From Hydrogenophaga pseudoflava NBRC 102511 (GTDB taxonomy: Bacteria; Pseudomonadota; Gammaproteobacteria; Burkholderiales; Burkholderiaceae_C): a DNA stretch of 64,000 nucleotides. The stretch's first letter is position 1; each line of letters opens with the position of its first letter. This document shows, in pieces, positions 14,858-24,656 of the stretch. The notes beneath the pieces were generated by a model, which ran no database searches, was not told the DNA's origin, and saw nothing but the letters and a program-made list of their open reading frames with translations. The DNA lies in assembly GCF_001592285.1 (NCBI RefSeq), contig NZ_BCWQ01000008.1:62001-126000 (forward strand), written 5' to 3'. A program made the translations under genes and the position numbers.

Positions 14858-15965
14858 AGGCCTTCTTCTTTGTGAGCTTGCGGTAGACGGTCGCGCGGCT
14901 GATGCCCAGCGCGCGGGCCGCTTCCATGACGTTGCCGCGCGCGTCTTCCACCGCGCGGCGGATCAGGGCGGCCTCCACGTCCTTGAGTGGCACGCTGTGG
15001 CTGGCCGGGCGCGGCGAGCCGGAGACGCGGCCCGGCCCCTGGGCCAGCAGCTGCAGCCGCAGGCCAGACCACAGCGGCACCTCGAAAGCGGGGCGTTGTG
15101 CGCGGGCGGCGTCGAACAGGCCATCGGTGGGCACCGCGAAGACGTCACTGCAGTGCATCGCGGCCTGCTGCGGCATGAGGCCCAGCATGTCGGATGCGGC
15201 CCGGTTGGCGCCTATGATGCGGCCGTCGTCGTCCACGCAGACCAGTCCGTCGTTGTCGTCCCCGAGCACACGGCCCGGCCAGTTCAGGCGCAGCAGCATG
15301 CGGTGCGGGCGTGAGGTGGTCAGCGCGTTCTCGATGCTGCGCGCCGACTGCGTCACCAGGTGCTTGAGGGCGGGTTGTTCCGCCACGTCGACGCCAGTGA
15401 GATCCAGCATGCCGACGCAGTGGCCGTCCGGCCCCCAGATCGGCGCACCGGCGCAGCTGAAGGCGCCGTTGTCGTGGAAGAAGTGTTCGCCGCGGTGCAG
15501 CCAGACCGGCTCATGGTCGGTCAGCGTGGTGCCGATGGCGGTGGTGCCGACGGCTCGCTCGGAGAGGTCGACCCCCACGCGCGCGATGGCCGCGGCCCGC
15601 GGGTTGTTGCGGTCGACCGGGCCGTCCACGTCGATCACCGTGCCGCGCGCGTCGGTCAGGATGGCAAAGTAGCGGGTGTGCACCATCGCCCGCGAGAGCG
15701 AGCGGATCACCGGCGCGGCGGCCTGGATCAGGGGCTGGCTCGCCTCCAGCGCCTGGCGCATGGCGCTGGCCGATACCGGCTCGAAGGCCACGCGCTGGTG
15801 CGGGTCCTGTCCCATGGCCAGACAGCGCCGCCAGGAGCGCTCGATGGGCGCGGCCAGCCAGGGCGAGGGGGCGCTGTCGCGCGCCTCCAGCACAGACAGG
15901 CGCGCACGTTCGATCAGGGCCAGACGCTGGTCAGGGAGCAGGGGGGATTGGACGGTGGTGGTCAC
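14856..15965 (-). CDS. AcoR-type GAF-Fis regulator lacking the AAA+ domain
   Basis: This encodes 369 residues. The GTG at 15965 is preceded by a GCCGAGG ribosome binding site, which decides the start. The N-terminal region (LIERARLSVLEARDSAP, IERSWRRCLAMGQDP) and GAF-type domain (SERAVGTTAIGTTLTDHEPVW, HFFHDNGAFSCAGAPI) match AcoR-type activators. A PAS-like segment (VCVDDDGRIIGANRAASDML) follows, then a Fis-type helix-turn-helix (ARALGISRATVYRKLTKKK). The central AAA+ ATPase is missing with no sign of a break, so it cannot activate sigma-54 by itself. It may work with sigma-70, compete for the same sites, or partner with the full-length paralogue at 10949. Confidence 0.85.
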   Translation of the reverse strand: MTTTVQSPLLPDQRLALIERARLSVLEARDSAPSPWLAAPIERSWRRCLAMGQDPHQRVAFEPVSASAMRQALEASQPLIQAAAPVIRSLSRAMVHTRYFAILTDARGTVIDVDGPVDRNNPRAAAIARVGVDLSERAVGTTAIGTTLTDHEPVWLHRGEHFFHDNGAFSCAGAPIWGPDGHCVGMLDLTGVDVAEQPALKHLVTQSARSIENALTTSRPHRMLLRLNWPGRVLGDDNDGLVCVDDDGRIIGANRAASDMLGLMPQQAAMHCSDVFAVPTDGLFDAARAQRPAFEVPLWSGLRLQLLAQGPGRVSGSPRPASHSVPLKDVEAALIRRAVEDARGNVMEAARALGISRATVYRKLTKKKA

Positions 15966-15997
15966 ATCGGCCTCGGCGTTCGTGGGCGGAACAACAG

Positions 15998-16014
15998 TGT
16001 TGCAGATTGAGACA
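15998..16014. promoter_or_regulatory. candidate autoregulatory site (17-bp inverted repeat)
   Basis: On the minus strand TGTCTCAATCTGCAACA fits TGTnnCAnnnTGnnACA exactly. It lies 33 bases upstream of the AAA-less regulator gene, overlapping or next to its promoter, which suggests autoregulation. It shares CTCAATCTG with the site at 24008. Confidence 0.6.
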
Positions 16015-16098
16015 GTGCCCGGGCAGGTCCCCGGACAATGCACCTCTTTTGCAGTCAACCGCAAGTCACATGCCACGCCGCGGCCGGGGCCGCGGCGC

Positions 16099-17172
16099 TC
16101 AGGCCACGCGCGACGCGCTGAAGCAGACGGCGCCGCCTTCGTCCGCGCTGCGGGGCTGGAGCTGGTCCTTGGCCGGGCCGACCTGGGCGTCGCGCGGCAG
16201 GGCCACGCCGTTCTTCACCGCCAGCACCTCGGCCATGATGCTGACCGCGATTTCCGAGGGCATCTTGCTGCCGATGTAGATGCCGATGGGGCCGCGCATG
16301 GCGACCAGGCTCTCTTCGGTCTGGTCGAAGTGTTCGATCATGCGCGCGCGCCGGGCCTCGTTGTTGCGGCGCGAGCCGATGGCGCCGACGTAGAAGGCCT
16401 CGGTGCCCAAGGCTTCGAGCAGCGCCAGGTCGTCCAGCTTGGGGTCGTGCGTGAGCGCGATGACGCAGGTGCGGCGGTCGACGCCGAAGGCATGCACCAC
16501 GTCGTCGGGCATGCCGGTGAGCAGCTTGGCGCCGGGCACGTTCCAGCTGCTGCGGTATTCCTCGCGCGGGTCGCAGACCGAGACCGAGAAGCCGCAGAAG
16601 ATCGCCATGGTCGAGAGGTACTCGGCCAGCTGGCCGGCGCCGATCAGCAGCATGCGGTACTCGGGCCCGAAGGTGTTGCGCAGCACCTGGCCGTCGTCGC
16701 TGAGCGCCTCGGGCCGCTCGCAGGGCGCGACCGTGACCCGGCCGGTGGCCAGGTCGGTGCTGCGCTGCATCAGCCGCCCCTCGCCCAGCGCCGTCACCAG
16801 CGTGGCCAGCGCGTCGGCGTCGGGGTTGAACTCCAGCATCAGCTCCAGCGTGCCGCCGCAGGGCAGGCCGAAGCGGTGGGCCTCGTCGGCGCTCACACCG
16901 TACTTCACCCGCTCGGGCGGGCCGTCGGGGATGTCGTGGGTGCCCGCACCCGCAGCGCCGTCCGCACGGCGGTAGCGGTAGATCAGGTCGTCCTCGATGC
17001 AGCCGCCCGAGACCGAACCGATCACGGCGCCGGTCTCGCACAGCGCCATGATCGAGCCGACCGGGCGGGGCGAGGACCCCCAGGTGCGGATCACCGTGGC
17101 CAGCAGCGCACGCTGCCCTTGCTGGCGCCATTGCAGCAGATGGCGCAGTACCGTGATGTCGAGGTTTTCCAT
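16099..17172 (-). CDS. XdhC/CoxI-family molybdenum cofactor insertion protein
   Basis: This encodes 357 residues. The N-terminal domain has ATVIRTWGSSPRPVGSIMAL, GSVSGGCIEDDL and PCGGTLELML, the XdhC/CoxI cysteine and glycine motifs. The C-terminal Rossmann-like domain has LLIGAGQLAEYLS, VCDPREEYR and YVGAIGSRRNNEAR. XdhC proteins bind molybdenum cofactor, promote its sulfuration and deliver it to xanthine-oxidase-family enzymes. It is the last gene of the cox cluster, 41 bases after coxG, and so probably serves CoxL. Confidence 0.9.
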   Translation of the reverse strand: MENLDITVLRHLLQWRQQGQRALLATVIRTWGSSPRPVGSIMALCETGAVIGSVSGGCIEDDLIYRYRRADGAAGAGTHDIPDGPPERVKYGVSADEAHRFGLPCGGTLELMLEFNPDADALATLVTALGEGRLMQRSTDLATGRVTVAPCERPEALSDDGQVLRNTFGPEYRMLLIGAGQLAEYLSTMAIFCGFSVSVCDPREEYRSSWNVPGAKLLTGMPDDVVHAFGVDRRTCVIALTHDPKLDDLALLEALGTEAFYVGAIGSRRNNEARRARMIEHFDQTEESLVAMRGPIGIYIGSKMPSEIAVSIMAEVLAVKNGVALPRDAQVGPAKDQLQPRSADEGGAVCFSASRVA

Positions 17173-17213
17173 GGTGTCTCCAGTCCTGGCAGGTATTGTG
17201 CGCGGCGAAGCCT

Positions 17214-17813
17214 TCAGCGGCTGAGCCACCACAGGGCCAGCAGCACCACACCGCCCGCGATCCAGACCCAGGCGGGAATGCCGCCGCTTGCCGCGGGGGC
17301 CTCGGCCACCGGTGCCTCGCCCGCCGCAGCGGCCTTCGCCGCCGCGTCGCGTGCGGCGTAGGCCTCGGGGTGGGTCTGCTGCATGGCCTCGTCGAAGCGC
17401 TTGAAGAAGTCCTCGGCCATCGACTTGGCGGTGCCGTCGATCAGGCGCTGGCCCAGCTGCGCCACCTTGCCGCCGACGGTGGCGTGCACGGTGTAGTCCA
17501 GCGTGCAGCCGCTGCCGTCGGGCGTGAGCTTGACCGCCGCGGTGCCTTTGCCGAAGCCGGCCACGCCGCCCTGGCCTTCGAAGTTGATCTTGTAGGACTC
17601 GGGCGCCACGATGTCCGAGAGCAGGATCTTGCCGGCGAACTTGGCCGCCACCGGCCCGATCTTGACCGCCATGCCCACCGCGTACTGGTTCTCGCCCGTG
17701 GCCTCGACCTTGTCGCAGCCGGGGATGCAGGTCTTGAGCACGGCGGGGTCGTTGAGCGCGTCCCAGGCCTGCTGCTGGGTGATGGCCAGGGAGCGGTTGC
17801 CTTGCATGTCCAT
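17214..17813 (-). CDS. coxG: CoxG, membrane-anchoring SRPBCC-fold protein
   Basis: This encodes 199 residues. The CoxG signature is seen from the start: ITQQQAWDALNDPAVLKTCIPGC, then AVKIGPVAAKFAGKILL and FEGQGGVAGFGKGTAAVKL. The C-terminus has an Ala-rich linker and one transmembrane helix (IPAWVWIAGGVVLLALWWL). In CO dehydrogenase systems CoxG recruits the enzyme to the cytoplasmic membrane so that electrons can reach the quinone pool. Its presence supports a respiratory role for CoxLMS here. Confidence 0.92.
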   Translation of the reverse strand: MDMQGNRSLAITQQQAWDALNDPAVLKTCIPGCDKVEATGENQYAVGMAVKIGPVAAKFAGKILLSDIVAPESYKINFEGQGGVAGFGKGTAAVKLTPDGSGCTLDYTVHATVGGKVAQLGQRLIDGTAKSMAEDFFKRFDEAMQQTHPEAYAARDAAAKAAAAGEAPVAEAPAASGGIPAWVWIAGGVVLLALWWLSR

Positions 17814-17853
17814 GGTGGTGTGTCCTCTTTCTTGTGGGGTCTGAACGAAGGGG

Positions 17854-19038
17854 TCAGCGCCGCAGCACGGCCGCGATGCTGGCGGCCAGGTCTTCGAGCT
17901 TGCTGAGGTTGTGCACGGCCAGCATGCCGTGCGCGTGGGTGTGCAGTGCGGCCGCGCCGCGGGCCAGCGGGGCGTAGCCCTCGAAGCGCAGCAGCGGGTT
18001 GAGCCAGAGCAGGCGGCCGCAGCGCCGGCGCAGCCAGGCCAGCGATTCGGAGAGCGCCGCGGGCTCGCCGGTGTCCAGGCCGTCGCTGACGATCAGCACC
18101 AGCGTGCGGCGGCCGACCAGGCGGCGCGCGTGGTCCTGCTGCAGCGCCTGCAGCGAGGCGCCGAGCTGGGTGCCGCCGGCGAAGTCGGCGATCAGTTCGT
18201 TGGCGGCCACCAGCATGTCGTCGGTGTCGGCGAGCCGGAAGGCCGGCGTGAGGTCGGTCAGCCGGGTGCCGAAGGCGAACACGTCGCGGCGGCGGTGGTG
18301 GCGCGTGGCCGCGTGCAGGAAGGCCAGCAGCAGCCGGGTGTAGCGCTCCATCGAGCCCGACACATCCACCAGCACCATCAGCGGCAGCGGCTGCTCGCGG
18401 CGCGAGAGCTGCGGCAGCTCCATCAGCTCGCCGCCGTGGCGCACCGCGCGGCGCATGGCGCGCTGCCAGTGGGGGCGGGTGCCGCCGGGCCCGGGCCGCG
18501 TGCGGCGCGAATCGTAGGTCGGCAGCGGCAGGCGGATGTCGCGCGCCAGCCGCTCGACCAGCCGGTACTCGGTGCCCGACAGCGCGTTGAAGTCGGCGTG
18601 GTGCAGGCGCCGGATGTCGCTGGCCGTCATGGCGGCGTCGAACTCGACCTTCTGGTCTTCCTGTTTGGGCTTGGCCTGCTGCCCGAAGCTTTTTTGCGGC
18701 GACAGCGCTTCGCGCACGCGCGGCCGGCGCTTGCTCGGCTCGGCCTTGCCCTCGGCGCTGGGCAGCAGCTGCGACAGCAGCTTCTGCGCGATCTCGGGGT
18801 TGCGGAAGTAGGTGTCGAACAGCTCGCGGAACACCAGGCGGTCCTGCTCGCGGGTCACGAACACCGCCTCCATCGCCGCGCTCACGTCCTCCTTGCGCTC
18901 CAGGCCGACCGTCATGGCGGCGCGCGTGGCCAGCGCGATGCGCGAGCTGTCCACGCGCACGCCGGCGCGTCGCAGCGCGCGGCCGAAGCCGGCGATGTTG
19001 TCGGCCAGTTTGCCTGTGCGGGAATCTCCGAGCTGCAT
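17854..19038 (-). CDS. coxE: CoxE, von Willebrand A-domain protein
   Basis: This encodes 394 residues starting MQLGDSRTGKLADNIAGFGRAL. The N-terminal half is helical; the C-terminal VWA domain carries the MIDAS motif DVSGSM and LVLIVSDGLDTGEP. It pairs with the MoxR ATPase CoxD, whose gene ends 11 bases upstream. CoxD/CoxE type pairs act as a chaperone that matures the Mo-hydroxylase active site (known for Oligotropha CoxD). Both frames flanking it are open, but only this one is protein-like. Confidence 0.9.
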   Translation of the reverse strand: MQLGDSRTGKLADNIAGFGRALRRAGVRVDSSRIALATRAAMTVGLERKEDVSAAMEAVFVTREQDRLVFRELFDTYFRNPEIAQKLLSQLLPSAEGKAEPSKRRPRVREALSPQKSFGQQAKPKQEDQKVEFDAAMTASDIRRLHHADFNALSGTEYRLVERLARDIRLPLPTYDSRRTRPGPGGTRPHWQRAMRRAVRHGGELMELPQLSRREQPLPLMVLVDVSGSMERYTRLLLAFLHAATRHHRRRDVFAFGTRLTDLTPAFRLADTDDMLVAANELIADFAGGTQLGASLQALQQDHARRLVGRRTLVLIVSDGLDTGEPAALSESLAWLRRRCGRLLWLNPLLRFEGYAPLARGAAALHTHAHGMLAVHNLSKLEDLAASIAAVLRR

Positions 19039-19049
19039 GAGCGGCGAAC

Positions 19050-19982
19050 TCAGGCGGGCGTGTCGGCCGGCTTGAGCAGCTCGGCGGCCATGTCGCGCGT
19101 GAGCGCGGCCACGTCCTCGCGCTGCTTGAACAGGATGCCGGCGGTGTCGCTCAGCACCTCGGGGTCGACCGCCAGCGTGTCCAGCGCCACCAGCGCCTTG
19201 GCCCACTCGACGCTTTCGGCGATGCCGGGCGAGCGCTGGAAGGCGTTGGCGAAGGGCTGGCTGCGCAGGCGCTGCACCACGTCGGCCACCTGGGTCGCCA
19301 GTGCGGCCGAGGCCTGCGGCACCTGGGCGCGCACGATGTCCAGCTCGCGTTCGCGCTCGGGGTAGTCGAGCCAGTGGTAGAGGCAGCGGCGCTTGACCGC
19401 GTCGTTGAGCTCGCGCGTGCGGTTGCTGGTGAGGATGGTGACCGGCGGGCAGGCGGCACGCACCGTGCCGAACTCGGGAATGCTGACCTGGTATTCGCCC
19501 AGGTACTCCAGCAGAAAGGCCTCGAAGGGCTCGTCGGCGCGGTCGACCTCGTCGATCAGCAGCAGCGCGCCGGGCTCGGGCGCCTGCAGCGCCGCCAGCA
19601 GCGGCCGCTTGATCAGGTAGCGCTCCTGGTAGACCTCGCGCTCGATGCGCGCCACCTCGTCGGCGCCGCCGTCCGTGTGCGCCACTTCCAGGCGGGTCTG
19701 GGCGGCGCGCATGTGCAGCAGCTGCGCGGCGTAGTTCCATTCGTACAGGGCTTCGCGCTGCTCAAGGCCGTCGTAGCACTGCAGGCGCAGCAGGGCGCGG
19801 CCCAGCGCCACCGACAGCGCCTTGGCCAGCTCGGTCTTGCCGACGCCCGGTTCGCCTTCGAGCAGCAGGGGGCGCTGCAGCTTCAGGGCCAGGAACACGG
19901 CGGTGGCCAGGCGGCGGTCGGCGTAGTAGCCGGCCGACTGCAGGGCTTGCATCAGGGCGTCGATCGAGGCGAAGGCGCTCAT
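19050..19982 (-). CDS. coxD: CoxD, MoxR-type AAA+ ATPase
   Basis: This encodes 310 residues with Walker A GEPGVGKTE (about residue 41), Walker B ALLLIDEVDRAD, sensor TSNRTRELNDAVKRR and a C-terminal lid. This matches CoxD/MoxR ATPases, which in CO dehydrogenase biogenesis are needed to build the Cu-S-Mo centre. It lies downstream of coxM behind an intrinsic terminator, so it may be made at a lower level than the enzyme subunits. Confidence 0.93.
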   Translation of the reverse strand: MSAFASIDALMQALQSAGYYADRRLATAVFLALKLQRPLLLEGEPGVGKTELAKALSVALGRALLRLQCYDGLEQREALYEWNYAAQLLHMRAAQTRLEVAHTDGGADEVARIEREVYQERYLIKRPLLAALQAPEPGALLLIDEVDRADEPFEAFLLEYLGEYQVSIPEFGTVRAACPPVTILTSNRTRELNDAVKRRCLYHWLDYPERERELDIVRAQVPQASAALATQVADVVQRLRSQPFANAFQRSPGIAESVEWAKALVALDTLAVDPEVLSDTAGILFKQREDVAALTRDMAAELLKPADTPA

Positions 19983-19999
19983 GGGAATGTTCTGTGAAG

Positions 20000-20034
20000 G
20001 AAAAAGGGCCCCGGGTCGGTGAACGCGGGGCCCT
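20000..20034 (-). terminator. intrinsic terminator between coxM and coxD
   Basis: On the minus strand AGGGCCCCG and CGGGGCCCT form a perfect 9-bp stem (plus-strand 20005-20013 and 20026-20034), followed by TTTTTCCTTC. It separates the structural genes coxSLM from the maturation genes coxD-coxE-coxG-xdhC. Confidence 0.8.
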
Positions 20035-20052
20035 GGCGGTGACAGCCGGAAA

Positions 20053-20841
20053 TCAGGCCAGTTGGGCGACGGCGCGCTGGGTCAGCACGCTGATCAGGTT
20101 GGCGCGGTAGGCCGCGCTGGCGTGCAGGTCGGCGCTGCAGTCGTCGGCGCTGATCTTCACGCTGGCGGCCGACTGCGGCGTGAAGCTGGCGTTCAGCGCG
20201 GCTTCCAGACCGGCGTGGCGGAACACGCCGTTGCCGGCGCCGGTCACGGCCACGCGCACGCCGCCGTCGGTCTGCGCCACGAACACACCGATCAGCGCAA
20301 AGCGCGAGGCCGGCTGGTTGAACTTCAGGTAGGCCGCCTTCTTCGGGATCGGGAAGCTGATCGCGGTGATCAGCTCGCCGTCTTCCAGCGCGGTGCTGAA
20401 CATGCCCTGGAAGAAGTCGTCGGCGGCGATCTTGCGCTTGGTGGTGTGCACCGTGGCGCCCAGGCCGAGCACGGCGCTGGGGTAGCAGGCGGCGGGGTCG
20501 TTGTTGGCGACCGAACCACCCATCGTGCCCATGGCGCGCACCTGCTTGTCGCCGATGTGGCCGGCCAGGTGGGTGAGGGCGGGAATGGCGGCAGCCACCT
20601 CCGCGCTGGTCGCCACGTCGATGTGGCGCGTCATGGCGCCGATGACGAGGGCGTTGCCTTCGCGGCGGATGCCGGCCAGTTCCTTGACGCCACCGAGATC
20701 GACCAGGGTGCCCGGGTCGGACAGGCGCAGCTTCATCGAGGCCAGCAGGGTCTGTCCACCGGCCAGGGGCTTGGCGCCGCCGGCGGCGGCCTTCTGGGCG
20801 TCGGCGAGGGACGCGGGTTTGTCGAGCGTGAATGCGTACAT
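20053..20841 (-). CDS. coxM: CoxM-like FAD-binding subunit of Mo-hydroxylase
   Basis: This encodes 262 residues starting MYAFTLDKPASLADA. FAD-binding motifs are AGGQTLLASMKLRLSDP and TMGGSVANNDPAACYPSAVLGLGAT. The C-terminal domain includes ASRFALIGVFVAQ. In this family the medium subunit moves electrons from the [2Fe-2S] small subunit to the acceptor. It follows coxL by 16 bases. The name follows the family; CO as substrate is not shown. Confidence 0.92.
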   Translation of the reverse strand: MYAFTLDKPASLADAQKAAAGGAKPLAGGQTLLASMKLRLSDPGTLVDLGGVKELAGIRREGNALVIGAMTRHIDVATSAEVAAAIPALTHLAGHIGDKQVRAMGTMGGSVANNDPAACYPSAVLGLGATVHTTKRKIAADDFFQGMFSTALEDGELITAISFPIPKKAAYLKFNQPASRFALIGVFVAQTDGGVRVAVTGAGNGVFRHAGLEAALNASFTPQSAASVKISADDCSADLHASAAYRANLISVLTQRAVAQLA

Positions 20842-20857
20842 GGTGTCCTCCTCCCGG

Positions 20858-23230
<2,373 letters not shown>

Positions 23231-23241
23231 GTCGTGTCTCC

Positions 23242-23712
23242 TCAGGCCGAAGCCATGTCGGCCTTGCCCTTGAGCACGGCCTTGACGATGTTCTGGTAAC
23301 CGGTGCAGCGGCACAGGTTGCCTTCGAGCAGCTCGCGGACTTCCGTCTCGCCGGCCTTGGGGTGGTGCTTGCAGAGGTCCACCGCGCTCATGACCATGCC
23401 CGGGGTGCAGAAGCCGCACTGCAGGCCGTGGCATTCCTTGAACGCCGCCTGCATCGGGTGCATGGCGCCGTCGGCGGCGGCCAGGCCTTCGATGGTGGTG
23501 ATCTCCGAACCGCTGACCTGGGCGGCCAGCACGCTGCACGACTTGATGGCGCGGCCGTCCTTGATGACGGTGCAGGCGCCGCACTGCGAGGTGTCGCAGC
23601 CGACGTGGGTGCCGGTGAGCTTGAGGTGCTCCCGGAGCACCTGGACGAGAAGGGTGTTGGGCGGAACGTCGACCGACCGGGCCTGGCCGTTGACCGTGAG
23701 CTGAACCTGCAT
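23242..23712 (-). CDS. coxS: CoxS-like [2Fe-2S] subunit of Mo-hydroxylase
   Basis: This encodes 156 residues with two [2Fe-2S] motif sets: [12 protein letters not shown] plus SCSV for the plant-type cluster, and CGFCTPGM with NLCRCTGY for the second. The layout is standard for the small subunit of xanthine-oxidase-family enzymes. It is the first gene of coxSLM and follows the 442-base divergent promoter region shared with the aor operon. Confidence 0.94.
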   Translation of the reverse strand: MQVQLTVNGQARSVDVPPNTLLVQVLREHLKLTGTHVGCDTSQCGACTVIKDGRAIKSCSVLAAQVSGSEITTIEGLAAADGAMHPMQAAFKECHGLQCGFCTPGMVMSAVDLCKHHPKAGETEVRELLEGNLCRCTGYQNIVKAVLKGKADMASA

Positions 23713-23781
23713 CTGTGTCTCCTGATGGTTGGGGCCTCTGTGGGGTCCTCAAACAGTGAAACATCGCAGCGCCGCGGCGAT

Positions 23782-23799
23782 TTGAGTGTTAACCCTCAA
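23782..23799. promoter_or_regulatory. GTTAACCC-type palindrome, cox side
   Basis: TTGAGTGTTAACCCTCAA is an 18-bp palindrome with one mismatched pair, centred on GTTAAC. The minus strand reads GGGTTAAC, the same octamer as in the copy at 24050. Confidence 0.6.
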
Positions 23800-23820
23800 T
23801 TGCAAATTGCGGTCTGAAAC

Positions 23821-23837
23821 ATTCTCAAATTGAGACG
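23821..23837. promoter_or_regulatory. 17-bp inverted repeat, cox side
   Basis: ATTCTCAAATTGAGACG contains the perfect 6+1+6 palindrome TCTCAAATTGAGA and fits the core nnT-nn-CA-N3-TG-nn-ACn of the related sites. Confidence 0.6.
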
Positions 23838-24007
23838 CTTGAAAAGGCAATGAAATGCATTGATTTCAAAGGAGATTCGTGAAATCAGATGCATTTCTAA
23901 GTTATGTATTCAGATTCCTATGTGGGGTGGTGTTATTTCGCCGGATGAACGTTGTTGATTCGTTAATTCCGTTTGAAATCAAGGCGTTGTGCAGGGCAGC
24001 ATGTGGC

Positions 24008-24024
24008 AGTCTCAATCTGAGACT
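24008..24024. promoter_or_regulatory. 17-bp inverted repeat, aor side
   Basis: AGTCTCAATCTGAGACT is a perfect 7+3+7 inverted repeat with the core CA-ATC-TG. It is the best-formed of the four related sites. Confidence 0.65.
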
Positions 24025-24049
24025 TTCTGATAGCGGCGCGGAGCTTTTC

Positions 24050-24059
24050 GGGTTAACCC
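24050..24059. promoter_or_regulatory. GGGTTAACCC palindrome, aor side
   Basis: A perfect 10-bp palindrome whose centre is 38.5 bases from the centre of the 24008 site, exactly as on the cox side. Confidence 0.6.
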
Positions 24060-24154
24060 TGACGAAGTGGCTGTGCTTCACGTCAACAATCGTATGAACA
24101 CATGGTCATAGGTCTCCTGATGGGCCATGTGTGCCCCACCACCGGAGAAACTAC

Positions 24155-24628
24155 ATGCAGAAAACACTCCACATCAACGCCGACAAGTGCACCGGCTGCC
24201 TGCAGTGCGAAATGGCCTGCTCGTTCGAGAACTACGGCACCTACGCCACCTCGAAGTCGCGCATCAAGGTCTTCGACTTCCACCACACCGGCAAGAAGGT
24301 GCCCTACACCTGCACCCAGTGCGACGAGGCCTGGTGCCTGCACGCCTGCCCGGTGGAGGCCATCACGGTCGACAAGGTGACCGGCGCCAAGGTGGTGAAC
24401 GAAACCACCTGCGTGGGCTGCAAGGTCTGCACCATCAGCTGCCCTTTCGGCACCATCAACTACGTGCAGGAAACCGGCAAGGTCCAGAAGTGCGACCTCT
24501 GCGGCGGCGAGCCGGCCTGTGCCGACGCCTGCCCGACCGGCGCAATCACGTTCATTGATGCCAACTGGTCTGGCATCGACAAGATGAAGCAGTGGGCCGA
24601 CAAGCTGGGCAACCAGGCGGCCGCCTGA
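24155..24628 (+). CDS. aorA: AorA-type four-cluster ferredoxin subunit of aldehyde oxidoreductase
   Basis: This encodes 157 residues. Four [4Fe-4S] motifs are visible: CTGCLQCEMAC, CTQCDEAWCLHACP, CVGCKVCTISCP and CDLCGGEPACADACP, sixteen Cys in all. A GGAGAA ribosome binding site precedes the ATG at 24155. In the Aromatoleum-type tungsten AOR the AorA ferredoxin polymerises along the enzyme and carries electrons between AorB and the FAD subunit. It is the first gene of the operon. Confidence 0.9.
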   Translation: MQKTLHINADKCTGCLQCEMACSFENYGTYATSKSRIKVFDFHHTGKKVPYTCTQCDEAWCLHACPVEAITVDKVTGAKVVNETTCVGCKVCTISCPFGTINYVQETGKVQKCDLCGGEPACADACPTGAITFIDANWSGIDKMKQWADKLGNQAAA

Positions 24629-24656
24629 TCCCCCAACACATACAAGGAGCATCAAC

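Larger units (their letters stand above)
23713..24154. promoter_or_regulatory. divergent coxS-aorA control region with mirror-image promoter layout
   Basis: These 442 bases are AT-rich compared with their surroundings and contain no credible gene. They hold two 17-bp CTCAA...TTGAG-type inverted repeats (23821-23837 and 24008-24024) and two GTTAACCC elements (23782-23799 and 24050-24059). On each side the centre of the inverted repeat is 38.5 bases from the centre of GTTAAC, with the repeat on the inner side. Each operon therefore sees the same order and spacing. I could not find a canonical -24/-12 or -35/-10 pair on either side. Confidence 0.75.

Noticed and set aside
23879..24097. 72-codon frame in the cox-aor gap
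   Set aside because: The composition is not protein-like, there is no ribosome binding site, and it runs through both regulatory elements on the aor side.
24061..24110. TGGCTGTGCTTCACG as a -24/-12 promoter for aorA
   Set aside because: The spacing gives CG instead of the needed GC at -12; the match is too poor to call.
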